Of a DNA stretch of 62,958 nt, positions 1-9,000 are shown in pieces. The notes beneath the pieces were generated by a model. It was given only the letters and a program-made list of their open reading frames with translations, ran no database searches and was not told the origin of the DNA. Within the stretch, counting starts at the first letter, position 1. Each line of letters starts with the position of its first letter. The translations under genes and the position numbers were made by a program. Source of the DNA: a virus; the IMG/VR virus record IMGVR_UViG_3300029951_000028, positions 1 to 62,958 of that record; one strand, 5' to 3'.

Positions 1-210
1 TCATGTGATGCGCTTTCGCCAGTACAGGGCCCCGGACGCGGCCCAGGGCTTGGAGGGGGAGAACAGACGGAAGCCAGCGCGGATCAAGCTGTTCCCGCTG
101 GCCGGGTTGTCGAAGGTGTCGGTGATGAGCCAGCGCATGCCGAGCGCGCGGGCCTTGCGCTCGCGCACCGTGATGAGCCGGCGCTGCAGGCCCTTGCCGC
201 GGTGCGAGGC
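1..210. repeat. Terminal overlap, left copy (closes the circle)
   Basis: These bases recur at 62749-62958 with one difference (A at 83, G at 62831). The repeat lies inside a coding sequence and the gene order runs smoothly across the join, so it most likely reflects circular closure of a 62,748-bp genome. A physical terminal repeat is less likely. Confidence 0.9.
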
Positions 211-420
211 GACCACGCCTGCGCGGCACAGGTACGCGGCGTCAGCCCATTTCGAGCTGCGCGTCAGGCCGGCGAACGCCACGGGCTTGCAGCCGTCGTG
301 GGCGAGCCACCACCAGCCGCCCCGCGTGGACATCGGCGTGTCCCCGGGCAACGTGGCGATCTGCAGCGCGCGGAGAATCGCCTCCTGCGCGCCGCCGTCG
401 GTTGCCCGAATCGTGGTCAT
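1..420 (-). CDS. GNAT-like acetyltransferase
   Basis: A 139-residue protein resembling the GNAT N-acyltransferase fold. Residues of the type AGVVASHRGKGLQRRL match the acetyl-CoA pyrophosphate loop (R/Q-x-x-G-x-G/A, here HRGKGLQ), and a C-terminal segment ASGNSLIRAGFRL matches the usual N-x-x-S-x-x-x-x-x-x-G-F element. The ATG overlaps the stop of the lipase-like gene (ATGA). In the closed circle its own stop overlaps the start of the phosphoesterase gene, so it sits inside the late operon. The substrate is unknown; phage GNATs may modify host or virion proteins or small molecules. Residue 112 or so is Ile in this copy and Thr in the right terminal copy. Confidence 0.75.
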   Translation of the reverse strand: MTTIRATDGGAQEAILRALQIATLPGDTPMSTRGGWWWLAHDGCKPVAFAGLTRSSKWADAAYLCRAGVVASHRGKGLQRRLITVRERKARALGMRWLITDTFDNPASGNSLIRAGFRLFSPSKPWAASGALYWRKRIT

Positions 421-1004
421 GCAGCGACCAGCGCGGCGACCACGCGGTCGATCATGTGGTCCTCGACGTTGGGGCACGGCAGCGTGGCGTGCCCGATGCG
501 GTGCAGCGGCGCCGGGTGCTGCCAAGCATCGAGCAGGCGCGGCACCATCGGCACGATGTCCTCGCCGTTCTGCGTGAGGTAGAGCGTGACGCCGTGTGCG
601 GCGAACAGGGCGGCCAGCGTGCCATCGCAGCTCGTGCGCGGCGGCTCGAACGCGTAGACCGCCTTGGGCGGCTTGCCGGCCTGACACAGCGCGGCGGCGT
701 ACAGGATGGCCAGCGCGGCGCCCTCGCTGTGGCCCAGCGTGACCACCACGTCGGTGCGCAGCATGAGCGGTGCGGAGATCATGTCGAAGGCGCACCAGAA
801 CCCGGAGTGCAGCTTGCCGAGGCCCGGAACGTAGGTCGTGCCTGCGTCCAGATCCGCGAGCCAGCACGCGAGGTTGTTGGTGCCCGGGAAGCCGATCACG
901 CCCTGACCGAAGTCAACGGCGCGCGCGGCGGTGTCCTCGCTGCCGATGGTGGGCGGTGTGCTGTAGGCACGCGCGGCCAACCTGGCGTAGTCGGCCGGGG
1001 TCAT
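417..1004 (-). CDS. Lipase class 3-like serine hydrolase
   Basis: 195 residues. The nucleophile elbow LGHSEG (90-95, Ser93) fits the GxSxG motif of alpha/beta hydrolases. An upstream GFPGTNN segment resembles the oxyanion-hole region of class 3 lipases (usually GT/F-R-G-T). A later TQNGEDIVPMVPR segment carries the Asp and HRIGH a His, so the triad is complete in order. Its place directly after the lysis genes suggests an envelope role, either membrane lipid hydrolysis during lysis or processing of a host lipid. This is inference. Start ATG overlaps the lipoprotein stop by one base. Confidence 0.7.
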   Translation of the reverse strand: MTPADYARLAARAYSTPPTIGSEDTAARAVDFGQGVIGFPGTNNLACWLADLDAGTTYVPGLGKLHSGFWCAFDMISAPLMLRTDVVVTLGHSEGAALAILYAAALCQAGKPPKAVYAFEPPRTSCDGTLAALFAAHGVTLYLTQNGEDIVPMVPRLLDAWQHPAPLHRIGHATLPCPNVEDHMIDRVVAALVAA

Positions 1005-1414
1005 CAGACGCTCACGATGTACGGAATGCGCGCGACGCTGACCTTGACGGCACTGGCGACCGGCGCAGGCACGGGCACCTTGGTCTTGCGCGCGGCCAGT
1101 TGCTCCACGAGCGCGGCGATCTGACCCGTGGCCCCGGCGAACGCGGTGGCGGTGTTGGCCGCGAAGGTGCCGCTCGGATTGGCGCACACGGGGTCGATCA
1201 CGAGGCGCGCGTCGGCGACCGTCACGCGCTCGGCCGGCGTGGCGAGGCCGGGCACGGCCAGCAGCACGTCGAGCTGCGGGCGCACGGTGGCGTCCACGAG
1301 GCACGCCTGCGTGATGGCCTGGACGCCGCCAGCGTCAGGCGCCACGGTGGTACAGGCCGCGGCGGGGATGGCGAGGATCGCGACGAGCGCGAAGCGGAAG
1401 ATGGAACGGGTCAT
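1004..1414 (-). CDS. Lipoprotein of the lysis cassette
   Basis: 136 residues with an N-terminal basic/hydrophobic signal (MTRSIFRFALVAILAIPAAAC) and a lipobox ending at a Cys near residue 21, so it is predicted to be lipidated. The remainder is Ala/Val-rich with no recognised domain. Position after the endolysin and a small membrane protein makes an outer-membrane spanin (o-spanin) possible, but it lacks the Pro-rich short form typical of Rz1. Function is not established. Confidence 0.65.
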   Translation of the reverse strand: MTRSIFRFALVAILAIPAAACTTVAPDAGGVQAITQACLVDATVRPQLDVLLAVPGLATPAERVTVADARLVIDPVCANPSGTFAANTATAFAGATGQIAALVEQLAARKTKVPVPAPVASAVKVSVARIPYIVSV

Positions 1415-1424
1415 GGGATCTCCT

Positions 1425-1691
1425 TTAGGGGGTGAGGGTTGGGTCGAACGGGACAGTCACGGACGGCTGCGGCTTGGCAGGCGTGGCCGGAACGAGGGGC
1501 GGCGCGGGCGGCGGCGGCGCAGCGGCTGCAGGCATCTCGCGCAGCGCCAAGGCGACCACGCCCCCGACCACGGTGATGTGCAGCTTGAGGAAATCGCCGC
1601 GCTGCGACGGGTCGAGGTAGACCATGACGGCCCACCCGATGTAGCCGACGATGCCGAGCGCGACGAGGACGAAGAATTTGGATCGGGTCAT
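1425..1691 (-). CDS. Small two-helix membrane protein, candidate holin
   Basis: 88 residues. Two hydrophobic segments (about 5-25 and 38-52) are followed by a Pro/Ala-rich tail. The start overlaps the endolysin stop by 4 bases (ATGA). Two-helix topology next to an endolysin fits a class II holin, but no family motif is visible, so holin is an assignment from context. Confidence 0.55.
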   Translation of the reverse strand: MTRSKFFVLVALGIVGYIGWAVMVYLDPSQRGDFLKLHITVVGGVVALALREMPAAAAPPPPAPPLVPATPAKPQPSVTVPFDPTLTP

Positions 1692-2314
1692 GCGGGGGTG
1701 CTCCAGTTGAGATTCAGGCCGGCGTCGCTCAGCGCGGCGCGGCGTTGCGCTTGCAGCATCGCCTTGCCGTTGAACGCCAGCGTGATGCCGTCCCAGTCGT
1801 GCTTGTCGGCGAGCGCGTTGCAGCCGCGCGACTGGAAGAACCACGCGGCGGTGAGCGCGGCGTCCGGCGGCTGCGCCACGAGCTCGGGCTGCGCGGCGTA
1901 GGGGCGCAGCAGCGCGACGGCCGCCGTCATGTAGTCAGCGCGGCCCGTGAGCTGCGCGATGCCGCGGCCGATGAAGCGCCAGCCGTCGCCAGACGAGGCG
2001 TTGCCGTTGCCCATGCGGTTGGAGTAGACGGCTTGCGCGAGCCCCTCCGGGTTCTGCACGAGCAGCTTCGCGTCGGCAAGCGTGGCCACCTCGCGCGGGA
2101 AGATCGCCAGGATGCGGGCCGGGTCGTCGTAATACATGCTCTCGGTCAGATTGGCGAAGTCGTTGGACTCCACGCGGCACTGAGCGGTGAAGGCGGCGGC
2201 GCGGGCCGACGTGTTGATCTGGAACTTGGCGGCTGCGGCGTCGAGCAGCGGCGCCCACGTGGAGGCGCGGGCTTCGGTGAGGCCGAGGGCGACGAGGTTG
2301 GCTGCGGAGATCAT
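1688..2314 (-). CDS. Endolysin, glycoside hydrolase family 19 type
   Basis: 208 residues with no signal peptide. The CRVESNDF segment places the catalytic Glu at 49, and GNGNASSGDGWRFIGRGIAQ followed by LTGRADY is the substrate-binding signature of phage GH19 (chitinase-like) lysozymes that cut peptidoglycan glycan strands. C-terminal AAWFFQSRGCNALAD also fits the family. Full length for a single-domain phage GH19 enzyme. It would need a holin for export; both flanking genes encode small membrane proteins and overlap it by 4 bases. Confidence 0.92.
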   Translation of the reverse strand: MISAANLVALGLTEARASTWAPLLDAAAAKFQINTSARAAAFTAQCRVESNDFANLTESMYYDDPARILAIFPREVATLADAKLLVQNPEGLAQAVYSNRMGNGNASSGDGWRFIGRGIAQLTGRADYMTAAVALLRPYAAQPELVAQPPDAALTAAWFFQSRGCNALADKHDWDGITLAFNGKAMLQAQRRAALSDAGLNLNWSTPA

Positions 2315-2613
2315 CGGCCGCCCCGCTCGATGATTCGATCCAGCTTGGCGTCCATGTTCTGCAACTGCTGGCGCAGGAGATCAAGGGCTGCCTTGTTCTG
2401 GTCGTCCTGGCGCTGGTCGCGCTCGGCCTGCGCCGCGCGGCCGTCGACGCGGGACTGCTCCAGCACGGTGAGCCGCGTGTCCTGCCGGCCCATGTACATC
2501 GTGAACGCGACGCACTGGATGATGATGGCGAAGATCATCCCGATGGGCACCTTCTTGTCGAGGTGCCAGCCCGAGGGGCTCGCCTCGTCGTCACGGTGAT
2601 TGTTGGGCGGCAC
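2311..2613 (-). CDS. Single-pass membrane protein with coiled coil (lysis cassette)
   Basis: 100 residues from a GTG start. A basic segment (DKKVP) precedes one transmembrane helix (about 23-41), followed by a charged, Gln/Asp-rich coiled coil to the end. Topology resembles an inner-membrane spanin (i-spanin) or a holin-associated protein. The lipoprotein at 1004-1414 would then be the natural partner, although three genes away. First gene behind the operator-containing promoter at 2638-2667. Confidence 0.5.
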   Translation of the reverse strand: MPPNNHRDDEASPSGWHLDKKVPIGMIFAIIIQCVAFTMYMGRQDTRLTVLEQSRVDGRAAQAERDQRQDDQNKAALDLLRQQLQNMDAKLDRIIERGGR

Positions 2614-2637
2614 AGGGGCTCCTAGGGAATGGTGCAG

Positions 2638-2667
2638 AGTCTATCTGCTTCGTTTTAACGAAGTCAA
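2638..2667 (-). promoter_or_regulatory. Lysis-operon promoter with embedded operator
   Basis: On the minus strand: TTGACT (2667-2662), an 18-base spacer, then TAGACT (2643-2638). The spacer holds the full palindrome CTTCGTTTTAACGAAG (2648-2663). It would drive the lysis cassette, with its start about 25-30 bases downstream. Confidence 0.75.
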
Positions 2668-2672
2668 GCCGA

Positions 2673-4280
2673 CTAGCGCTTGAAGATCGTGAAACGCCGG
2701 GCGTTGATGACCCCTGGGCTGGCCCCTGCAGAGGAGAACGCGCCATTCACAAAGACCTGCAGCTGCGTGAGGCTGGCATTGTTGATCTTCAGCCAACCCG
2801 TCACGAGGATTCGACCCGTCATCGAGTCAGGGAGCACCCCGGTCGCCTCGGTCGTCTCTCCCGCCGTAGCCTGGCCGTACGCGCCTGAGCTGTTGCTCTG
2901 CAGCGTCAGGCTCACCGCACCGAGCCCGGAGTTGTTGGCGTTCGACCAGTCAACCTCGGCCGCGAAGCAAATTTCGTCCCCTTGGACGAGTCCGAGGGAA
3001 GTCAAGGTGCCGTTCCAGATCGGCGCCACGCTCACGGAGTCGTTCGCAGCGGCGGGCTGAACGATCAACTGAACCTTGCAGCCCTTGCCGTCATTGGGGT
3101 CGAAGATGGAGCAGGTTGCGGTCGGACTGCCGACACCTCGCAGTCCTTCCCATCCAGGGGGCAGGCCGCCGCTCGAGGCGAGGCCGCCGCTCGAGGGCGG
3201 CAGGTAGTTCAATTGCCCGACGGAGCCTGCGCCCGTCGATGCGGTGACTCCGGTGGCGAAGATGCCCCCGTTGGTCGTGACCCACGGTCCCTTGAGGAGG
3301 AACTTGGCGTGGCCGTTGACGCTGCCGGTGTCGGTGGCGCTGGTAGGCAGCAGCACGGGGGCCGTCACCCACGCGGACATCGCCGTCTGCACCGCGGTCG
3401 CCATGATGATCGCGCCCGCCGCCGTCGGGTGCAGGCCGTCCGAGATCACGTAGTGCGGGTAGGCACACAGGTTAACCGGGTCATACATCGGCGTGAACGT
3501 GTCCGCGTACACCGTCTTCGTCGGCGTCGAGGCACATCCAGCCTTGATGAGGGCGTTCAGCGTCTGAATGCCATTGGCGCCCGTGCCGTTCACGGTGGCG
3601 TAGGCGGACCCCGTGAACGCTGTGCCGACCGGCGTTACCGCGCAGACGACCACCGGTACGCCCGCCGTGATGCATTGCTGGATCAGCGCGTTGATGCTGC
3701 TCCAGACTGTCGCCGCGGACACGCCACCGTTGTGGATGTCGTTGGTGCCCGTCATCAGGATCACCATGCTCGGGCTGCGGGACAGCGCATAAGCCAACTG
3801 CGCCGACATCGCGCTCGCGAGCTGCCCACCGTGACCGTAGTTGCCGCCGAACTCGATGCCGCCTTGGAACAGCGACTTCAGGTTCAAGAAGATGCCGCGC
3901 CCCGTGAAGCGGTCCCACAGCGTCATCGCGCCGAACGTGCCGGCCGTCGTCGTGCCCGCCGCCAATCCCGCCTCCGCGATGCTGATGCTGGAGGCGTTGT
4001 AGGTGTTCCGGCCGGCCAGTTCGTAGGCCGAGTTGTTGAGGTTGTTGAGGTAGACCTCGGGGTTGCCGTACGCCTGGTTGGAGACCGTCGCGGTGAGGTT
4101 TCCCGCGCCATCCGACGTGATCGTCGTGCCGCTGGCGACTGCGGTCTGCACATTCCCATACGCGGTGATCGAGTCCCCGACCAGTGCGATGGTCGGGGCG
4201 ACGAGCGGGGACGGCCAGGTCGGCGTCGCGGCGCCCATGGCCGCCAAGCACGCAGCCAGCACATACTTGTTCGCGCCCAT
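2673..4280 (-). CDS. SGNH/GDSL hydrolase tail protein
   Basis: 535 residues. ATG at 4280 (overlapping the upstream TAA) is preferred over a GTG at 4295. After a hydrophobic start, block I is GDSITAYGN (Ser37), block III is MTGTNDIHNGG, and block V is ISDGLHPTA with the Asp-x-x-His pair. This is a complete SGNH esterase/lipase catalytic set in roughly the first 300 residues. The C-terminal 200 or so residues look like a beta-sandwich carbohydrate-binding domain. Position next to the fibre gene suggests a receptor-binding or deacetylating tailspike acting on host surface polysaccharide (inference). Confidence 0.82.
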   Translation of the reverse strand: MGANKYVLAACLAAMGAATPTWPSPLVAPTIALVGDSITAYGNVQTAVASGTTITSDGAGNLTATVSNQAYGNPEVYLNNLNNSAYELAGRNTYNASSISIAEAGLAAGTTTAGTFGAMTLWDRFTGRGIFLNLKSLFQGGIEFGGNYGHGGQLASAMSAQLAYALSRSPSMVILMTGTNDIHNGGVSAATVWSSINALIQQCITAGVPVVVCAVTPVGTAFTGSAYATVNGTGANGIQTLNALIKAGCASTPTKTVYADTFTPMYDPVNLCAYPHYVISDGLHPTAAGAIIMATAVQTAMSAWVTAPVLLPTSATDTGSVNGHAKFLLKGPWVTTNGGIFATGVTASTGAGSVGQLNYLPPSSGGLASSGGLPPGWEGLRGVGSPTATCSIFDPNDGKGCKVQLIVQPAAANDSVSVAPIWNGTLTSLGLVQGDEICFAAEVDWSNANNSGLGAVSLTLQSNSSGAYGQATAGETTEATGVLPDSMTGRILVTGWLKINNASLTQLQVFVNGAFSSAGASPGVINARRFTIFKR

Positions 4281-5347
4281 TACTTCGTCCCCCACAGTTC
4301 GTAGGAGAGGCCCGCACCGGTCGGGTCGACCTGCACCAGGGAGCAGCGGGCAGTACCCGTGGTGGCGCGCTCGTCAACGATCGAGGCGGATCCGGCCGTC
4401 GTGAACGCGCCGCTGATCGGCATGCCGAAGCCGATCTTGAGCCCGGTGTTGATCGTGAGTACGGGCGTGCCGGTGCAGATGAGCGGCTGGCCGTCCAGGG
4501 AGTTGGAGAGCGTCGTCGGGCCGCTGATGCCGATCGGCAACCCGCTGATCGTCCACTCGGCGCCATCGCAGGAGTAGACGGCGTAGGGGGCTGCGGAGCC
4601 GACGAGCGCGCGCTGGCCGGCGTTGGTCGACGGCGGATAGGTGCTGTTCAGGTTCGCTGCGGTGACGGGGCCGAGGGCCGGGGCGCCGGCCGGGCCGGTG
4701 GCACCCGTGGCGCCAGTCGGGCCGGTGGCACCCGTGGCGCCAGTCGCGCCTGTGGCACCCGTGGGCCCTGCGACACCCTGCGCGCCTGTGGCACCCGTGG
4801 GGCCTGCGACGCCTTGCGGGCCGGTCGCGCCCGTGGGCCCTGCGGGGCCAGTTGGGCCTGCGACGCCTTGCGGGCCGGTCGCGCCCGTGGGGCCTGCGGG
4901 GCCAGTTGGGCCTGCGGGGCCGGTGCTCGTCGTCCACGAGGCGCCGTTGCTGGCGTAGGCCGTGTACGGGGTGCCCGAACCGACCAGCGCCTGGGCGCCC
5001 GGGTAGGCCGCCGCGGGATACGCCGCCTGCAGCAGCGCGGTGTTCGCGAAGATGCCGACGGTGACCACGTCCACGTCCCAGCTCGCGCCGTCGCTCACGT
5101 AGACCGCGTAGGGCACCGCGGTGCCGATCAGCGCGTGATGGCCTGCGCTCGCCGCGGCCGGGAAAGCCGCCTGCAGCAGCGCGGTGTTCGCGAAGGTGCC
5201 GACGACCGGCGAACCTCCGCCACCGCCGAACGTGGTGATGCCCGCGGGGGTCTGGATGCCCGTGGCCAGCCCGGTGGCGGAATCCCCCAGGACGTAGATG
5301 CGGCCCCCGAGTTCGGACCCGAAAGCCAGCAGTTCGGTGGTGCTCAT
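4280..5347 (-). CDS. Collagen-like tail fibre
   Basis: 355 residues. Residues about 141-222 are uninterrupted Gly-X-Y triplets rich in Pro, Thr and Ala ([13 protein letters not shown] type), as in phage collagen-like fibre shafts that trimerise. N- and C-terminal globular parts contain two copies of a segment of the type [15 protein letters not shown] followed by a short beta motif with [13 protein letters not shown]. These internal duplicates resemble modules of phage minor structural proteins. Likely a trimeric distal fibre upstream of, and overlapping, the SGNH protein. Confidence 0.8.
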   Translation of the reverse strand: MSTTELLAFGSELGGRIYVLGDSATGLATGIQTPAGITTFGGGGGSPVVGTFANTALLQAAFPAAASAGHHALIGTAVPYAVYVSDGASWDVDVVTVGIFANTALLQAAYPAAAYPGAQALVGSGTPYTAYASNGASWTTSTGPAGPTGPAGPTGATGPQGVAGPTGPAGPTGATGPQGVAGPTGATGAQGVAGPTGATGATGATGATGPTGATGATGPAGAPALGPVTAANLNSTYPPSTNAGQRALVGSAAPYAVYSCDGAEWTISGLPIGISGPTTLSNSLDGQPLICTGTPVLTINTGLKIGFGMPISGAFTTAGSASIVDERATTGTARCSLVQVDPTGAGLSYELWGTK

Positions 5348-5372
5348 GTGTCAACCTCGATTAATTTAGCGC

Positions 5373-5401
5373 AGTCTATTCTGTTCGTTGCAACGAAGCA
5401 A
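5373..5401 (-). promoter_or_regulatory. Fibre-gene promoter with embedded operator
   Basis: Minus strand TTGCTT (5401-5396), 17-base spacer, TAGACT (5378-5373). The spacer overlaps the palindrome GTTCGTTGCAACGAAG (5383-5398). It faces the collagen-like fibre gene, whose ATG is 26 bases below the -10 box. Confidence 0.7.
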
Positions 5402-5403
5402 CT

Positions 5404-6006
5404 TCACCAACTGACGGCGCGCACTGCCGCCGTGGTCGTCGCGGCGCGCACTGCGTTCTTGAGGGTCTGCAGCTTGGCGAAAGCCGGCGCACCCTGCGCG
5501 ATGAACGCGGCGGCCAGTCCTCCCACGTCGGCATAGGTGAACGGCACCTGCGTGTTGTCCGCGCTCAGCCAGTAGAAGCCCGGCGACGTTGCCTGCGCGG
5601 CCTGGAAGCCGAGCATGGCGCTCGTGAGGTTGGCGATGCTCCCGGCGTCGGCCTGGTACGTCTTGGCTACTCCCGCCGCCGTGGTGAACGGCACCGGCTG
5701 CGCGATAGCGGTCTGGTACGCCGCGGTCAGCGCGTCGATCTGCTGCGCCTGCGCGTCGGCCAAGGTTCGGGCATCCTGCCACGCCATCTCGGTGTTGTCC
5801 CACGTGCAGTCGTAGGCGGGGCGCGCCGCCTTGGCTGCCGCCTGGGCCGCGGTGTACGGGGTCAAGGCACCCGACAGGACGTAGTGCGTGCCATTGGCCG
5901 CGTCCACGTCTTCCATCAGCGTGCCCATCCCGCGGGCGTCCGGGACGCTGCATTCGCCGCTGACGAAGATCTCGCCGCTGGCCGGGTCGTAGACGATGTA
6001 CTTCAT
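5404..6006 (-). CDS. DUF4376-like tail fibre assembly protein
   Basis: 200 residues. The C-terminal half, with an AYDCTWDNTEMAWQDARTLA helix and a later FYWLSADNTQVPFTYADV segment, resembles the DUF4376 domain common in phage tail-fibre chaperones and minor tail proteins. It lies directly after the tip protein gene (4-base overlap) and before the fibre genes, fitting a role in fibre folding or attachment. Confidence 0.6.
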   Translation of the reverse strand: MKYIVYDPASGEIFVSGECSVPDARGMGTLMEDVDAANGTHYVLSGALTPYTAAQAAAKAARPAYDCTWDNTEMAWQDARTLADAQAQQIDALTAAYQTAIAQPVPFTTAAGVAKTYQADAGSIANLTSAMLGFQAAQATSPGFYWLSADNTQVPFTYADVGGLAAAFIAQGAPAFAKLQTLKNAVRAATTTAAVRAVSW

Positions 6007-9000
6007 GCGATGAACTCCCGAATTTTCATTTGGCCGCTGGTGGTCAGCGAGTTGCCGGTGACGCTCGTGGAGCCGCCGCTAGAGGTGAAATAGAGCGCCT
6101 CGACGCTCACCGAGAACGTGTGGGCCCCCGCGGACAGCGTGCCGCCCGGGATGAGCAACGTCAGGTCGAAGTTGTTTGACACCGACCAGTTGTAGGCCGA
6201 GCCGCCGATCTTCACGTTGCTGAGCGTGCCCACGATGATCGGCGCCGGGTTGGTCGTGGAATTGAACAGGCTGACGCCATCCGCGTACAGGTTCAGGATG
6301 AAGTCGTATGCAACGTTGCTGCCGATGTTGAGGAACGCGTTGATGTTGCACACGAGCAGCAGGTCGCCGCCGCCGACGGTGTACGTGAAGCCTGTGATGG
6401 CCCCGCTATAGATCGACCCCGCGCTGCCGGTAATCGTCGTCGTCGAATTCAGGTTGGCGCTGACTGTGCCCTTGGTGGCGGTGCCCACGGTGAGCGTGCC
6501 GCTGAAGGTGGCGTTGCCGTTGATCGTGAGCGCGCCCGCCGTCGTCACCGACATGGCGGTGGACGACATTGAGCCGTCTGCGTTGAACTCCCAGTAGCCT
6601 CCCGTGTTGACGTTGCCGAGAAGCAGCCCCTGCGGCCCGAGATAGAAGCCGCCGCCCGTCGTCGGCCACGACCACCCCGTGAAGTTGCCGCCTCGGATGT
6701 CCGCCCCGAAGATGTCGCCCGCCGTGATCGTGCCCAGGTTCGCGCTGATCGCGCTGAGCGAGCCGACCTTGAGCGCCGAGATGTACGGCAACCCCCACAC
6801 GGTGTTGCCCGTCGTCGGACTGTAGATGCCGTTGGTCTGGTAGACCGTCTGCCCGGCCGCATAGCCCGGCACGGTGGTGCTCCACGTCTCGCCCATGCCC
6901 CAGGTGTTCGCCGCGGGCAGGCTGTTGCCGCTCACGGTATCGGGGTTCGGCGAGCCGGCCGGCGTGCTGGACGATCCCACCACGGTGTAGGCGATGACCG
7001 ACTGCGCGCCGGTCGCGCCCGCTGCACCTGCTGGCGAGAATGCGAACGCCGCGCTCGAGCCGATCTCAAAGAAGCTGGAGTTCAAGTAGAACGTCTGCCC
7101 GGCCGTCGTGCTGCCCGACGCCACGCTGGTGTAGAACACGACACCGTTCTTCGTGTAGCGCACGTGCGTGTTGTCGTAGACCACGCTGAGCACGTCACCG
7201 ACGACGTACGAGCCGAAGCTGGCGATCAGCGTGCCGGCTTCATAGACCTGCACCGTTCCCGCGGCAAAGTAGGCCGCGTAGGTGACAGCGGCGAAGCCGG
7301 CGCCCCCCGTGTTGGTGGGACTCAGGCCGCCCATGACGTGGGTCGCGACGCTCGTGGCGGTCATGCTCATGACCGCGCCCCCCGCGTACGCCTGCGTGCT
7401 CAGGGCGTTGGTATCCCACGCGGTGCCCGAGCCGCCCGTCTTCGTCGCCGTGCCCCCCGTGATCGACATCACGCCGCCGGTCACGAGGGTGAAGGCGCCC
7501 GCACCGCCAGGGCCTGTTGCTCCCGTCGCGCCTGTTGCACCATTCGCGCCTGCGGCGCCGCGCGCCGTGATGCTGGCGCTCGTCCAGTTGAACGCGGTGG
7601 TGCTGTTGGCTGCCGAGTCGGTGATGGCGACGGCCGCGGCCCACAGGGTGAAGCCCGGGGACGGCGAGGTGCCGGGCGTGACCGTCCAGCCGCCCGGCGC
7701 CGAACCGAATGACGAAGTGAGCCAGGTATAGGTTGCGGAGCCGGCGGGGCCTGTCGGGATCGTGATGGCCCACGCGTAGACCGTGGCCTGCGCGGACTGC
7801 ACGCCGGTCGCACCGGTCGCACCGGTCGAACCCGTGGCACCTGCTGCGCCTGTCGGGCCCGCGGCGCCCGTGCTGCCAGTTGCGCCGACTGCGCCCGCCT
7901 TGGACTTGCTGGCGGTGAAGGTCTTCGCGACCGTCGGGAATCCGGCCTTCGTGCACGTGAGCGTCAGCGTGCCCGTGTCGTTGGCTGGGGCCAGCGCGGT
8001 GATGGTGTACGTGGGCTGCGAGCCGCCCGAGGTCAGGCCGGTCGACGTGCTCGGCGTGACGGCCCAGTTAGCAGTGTCGTCCACGCCGTTGATGAGGATG
8101 CTGAGCGTCGTGGTCGCGGCGGCGAAGCTTGTGACGTTGCCCGCCGCGTCAGACGGCAGCGCGATCGTGGAGAGCGTCAGCGAGGCGTTGACGCCGTTAG
8201 CCAGCGCGTTGGGCGCGGCGACGACAGCCGTGTAGCTGGCCGTGGGCACGCCCGAGAAGTTGTAGTGCCGGATCTGGAACTCGTAGTTGCCGGCGACCGT
8301 CGTGCTCCAGGAAAACGTGTTCGCGGCACCCGCGAAAAGCTGCACCATGCCCGTGCCGCCCCACGTGTTGCCCGTCGTGCCGACCGGGCCGACCTGGATG
8401 ACCGTCTGTTTGTAGTCGGCGTCGGTGTTCGGCGTCCACGAGAAGACGACCTGGCCGTTGACGATCGGGTATGCGACGCCCGAGACGGCGGTGGGCAACG
8501 CGGACTGGCCCTGCACCACCACGGAGACGTTGGGCGACCACGCGCTGGCAGTCACGGTGTTGCGCCCGCGCGCCTTCAGCGTGTAGGTGTGGCCGTCCTG
8601 CACCGGAGCGAGGAACACGGCCTGCGAGTCGCCCGAGAGGGTGACCGTGCTCCAGTTGCCGGTGGTGCTGGCCGCGTCGATGTACGACACGTCGATGAAC
8701 CCGGCGTTGATGACACTTTGATCGGTCACCGTGATCGGGACGTAGATCCGGCTGACGATGGTGCCGTCCGCTTGCTTGAGCAGCTGCGCGGTGCCGGTCA
8801 GCGGCGTGCCGAGCACGGGCACGCCGACGTTCCACGGGGACGGCAGCGTCGTCTTGGGTGCGTAGGCCAGCAGCGTGTAGCTGGAGTCCATCGCCCAAAT
8901 GCTGGCGCTGATGTACTTCAGCGAGAGCAGCACGAGGCCCTCGGGGGTGAACGACGTGTCGGTGACCTCGAATGTCTGCGCGACGAAGCCGAAGCGCGGC

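Noticed and set aside
1-210. A true direct terminal repeat as in T7-like phages
   Set aside because: It lies within a gene, is short, has a mismatch and restores a continuous operon when closed. Assembly closure is the simpler reading.
4680-4925. CRISPR-like short repeats
   Set aside because: The repeats are in-frame 9- and 18-base units coding Gly-X-Y triplets of a collagen-like fibre; there are no spacers.
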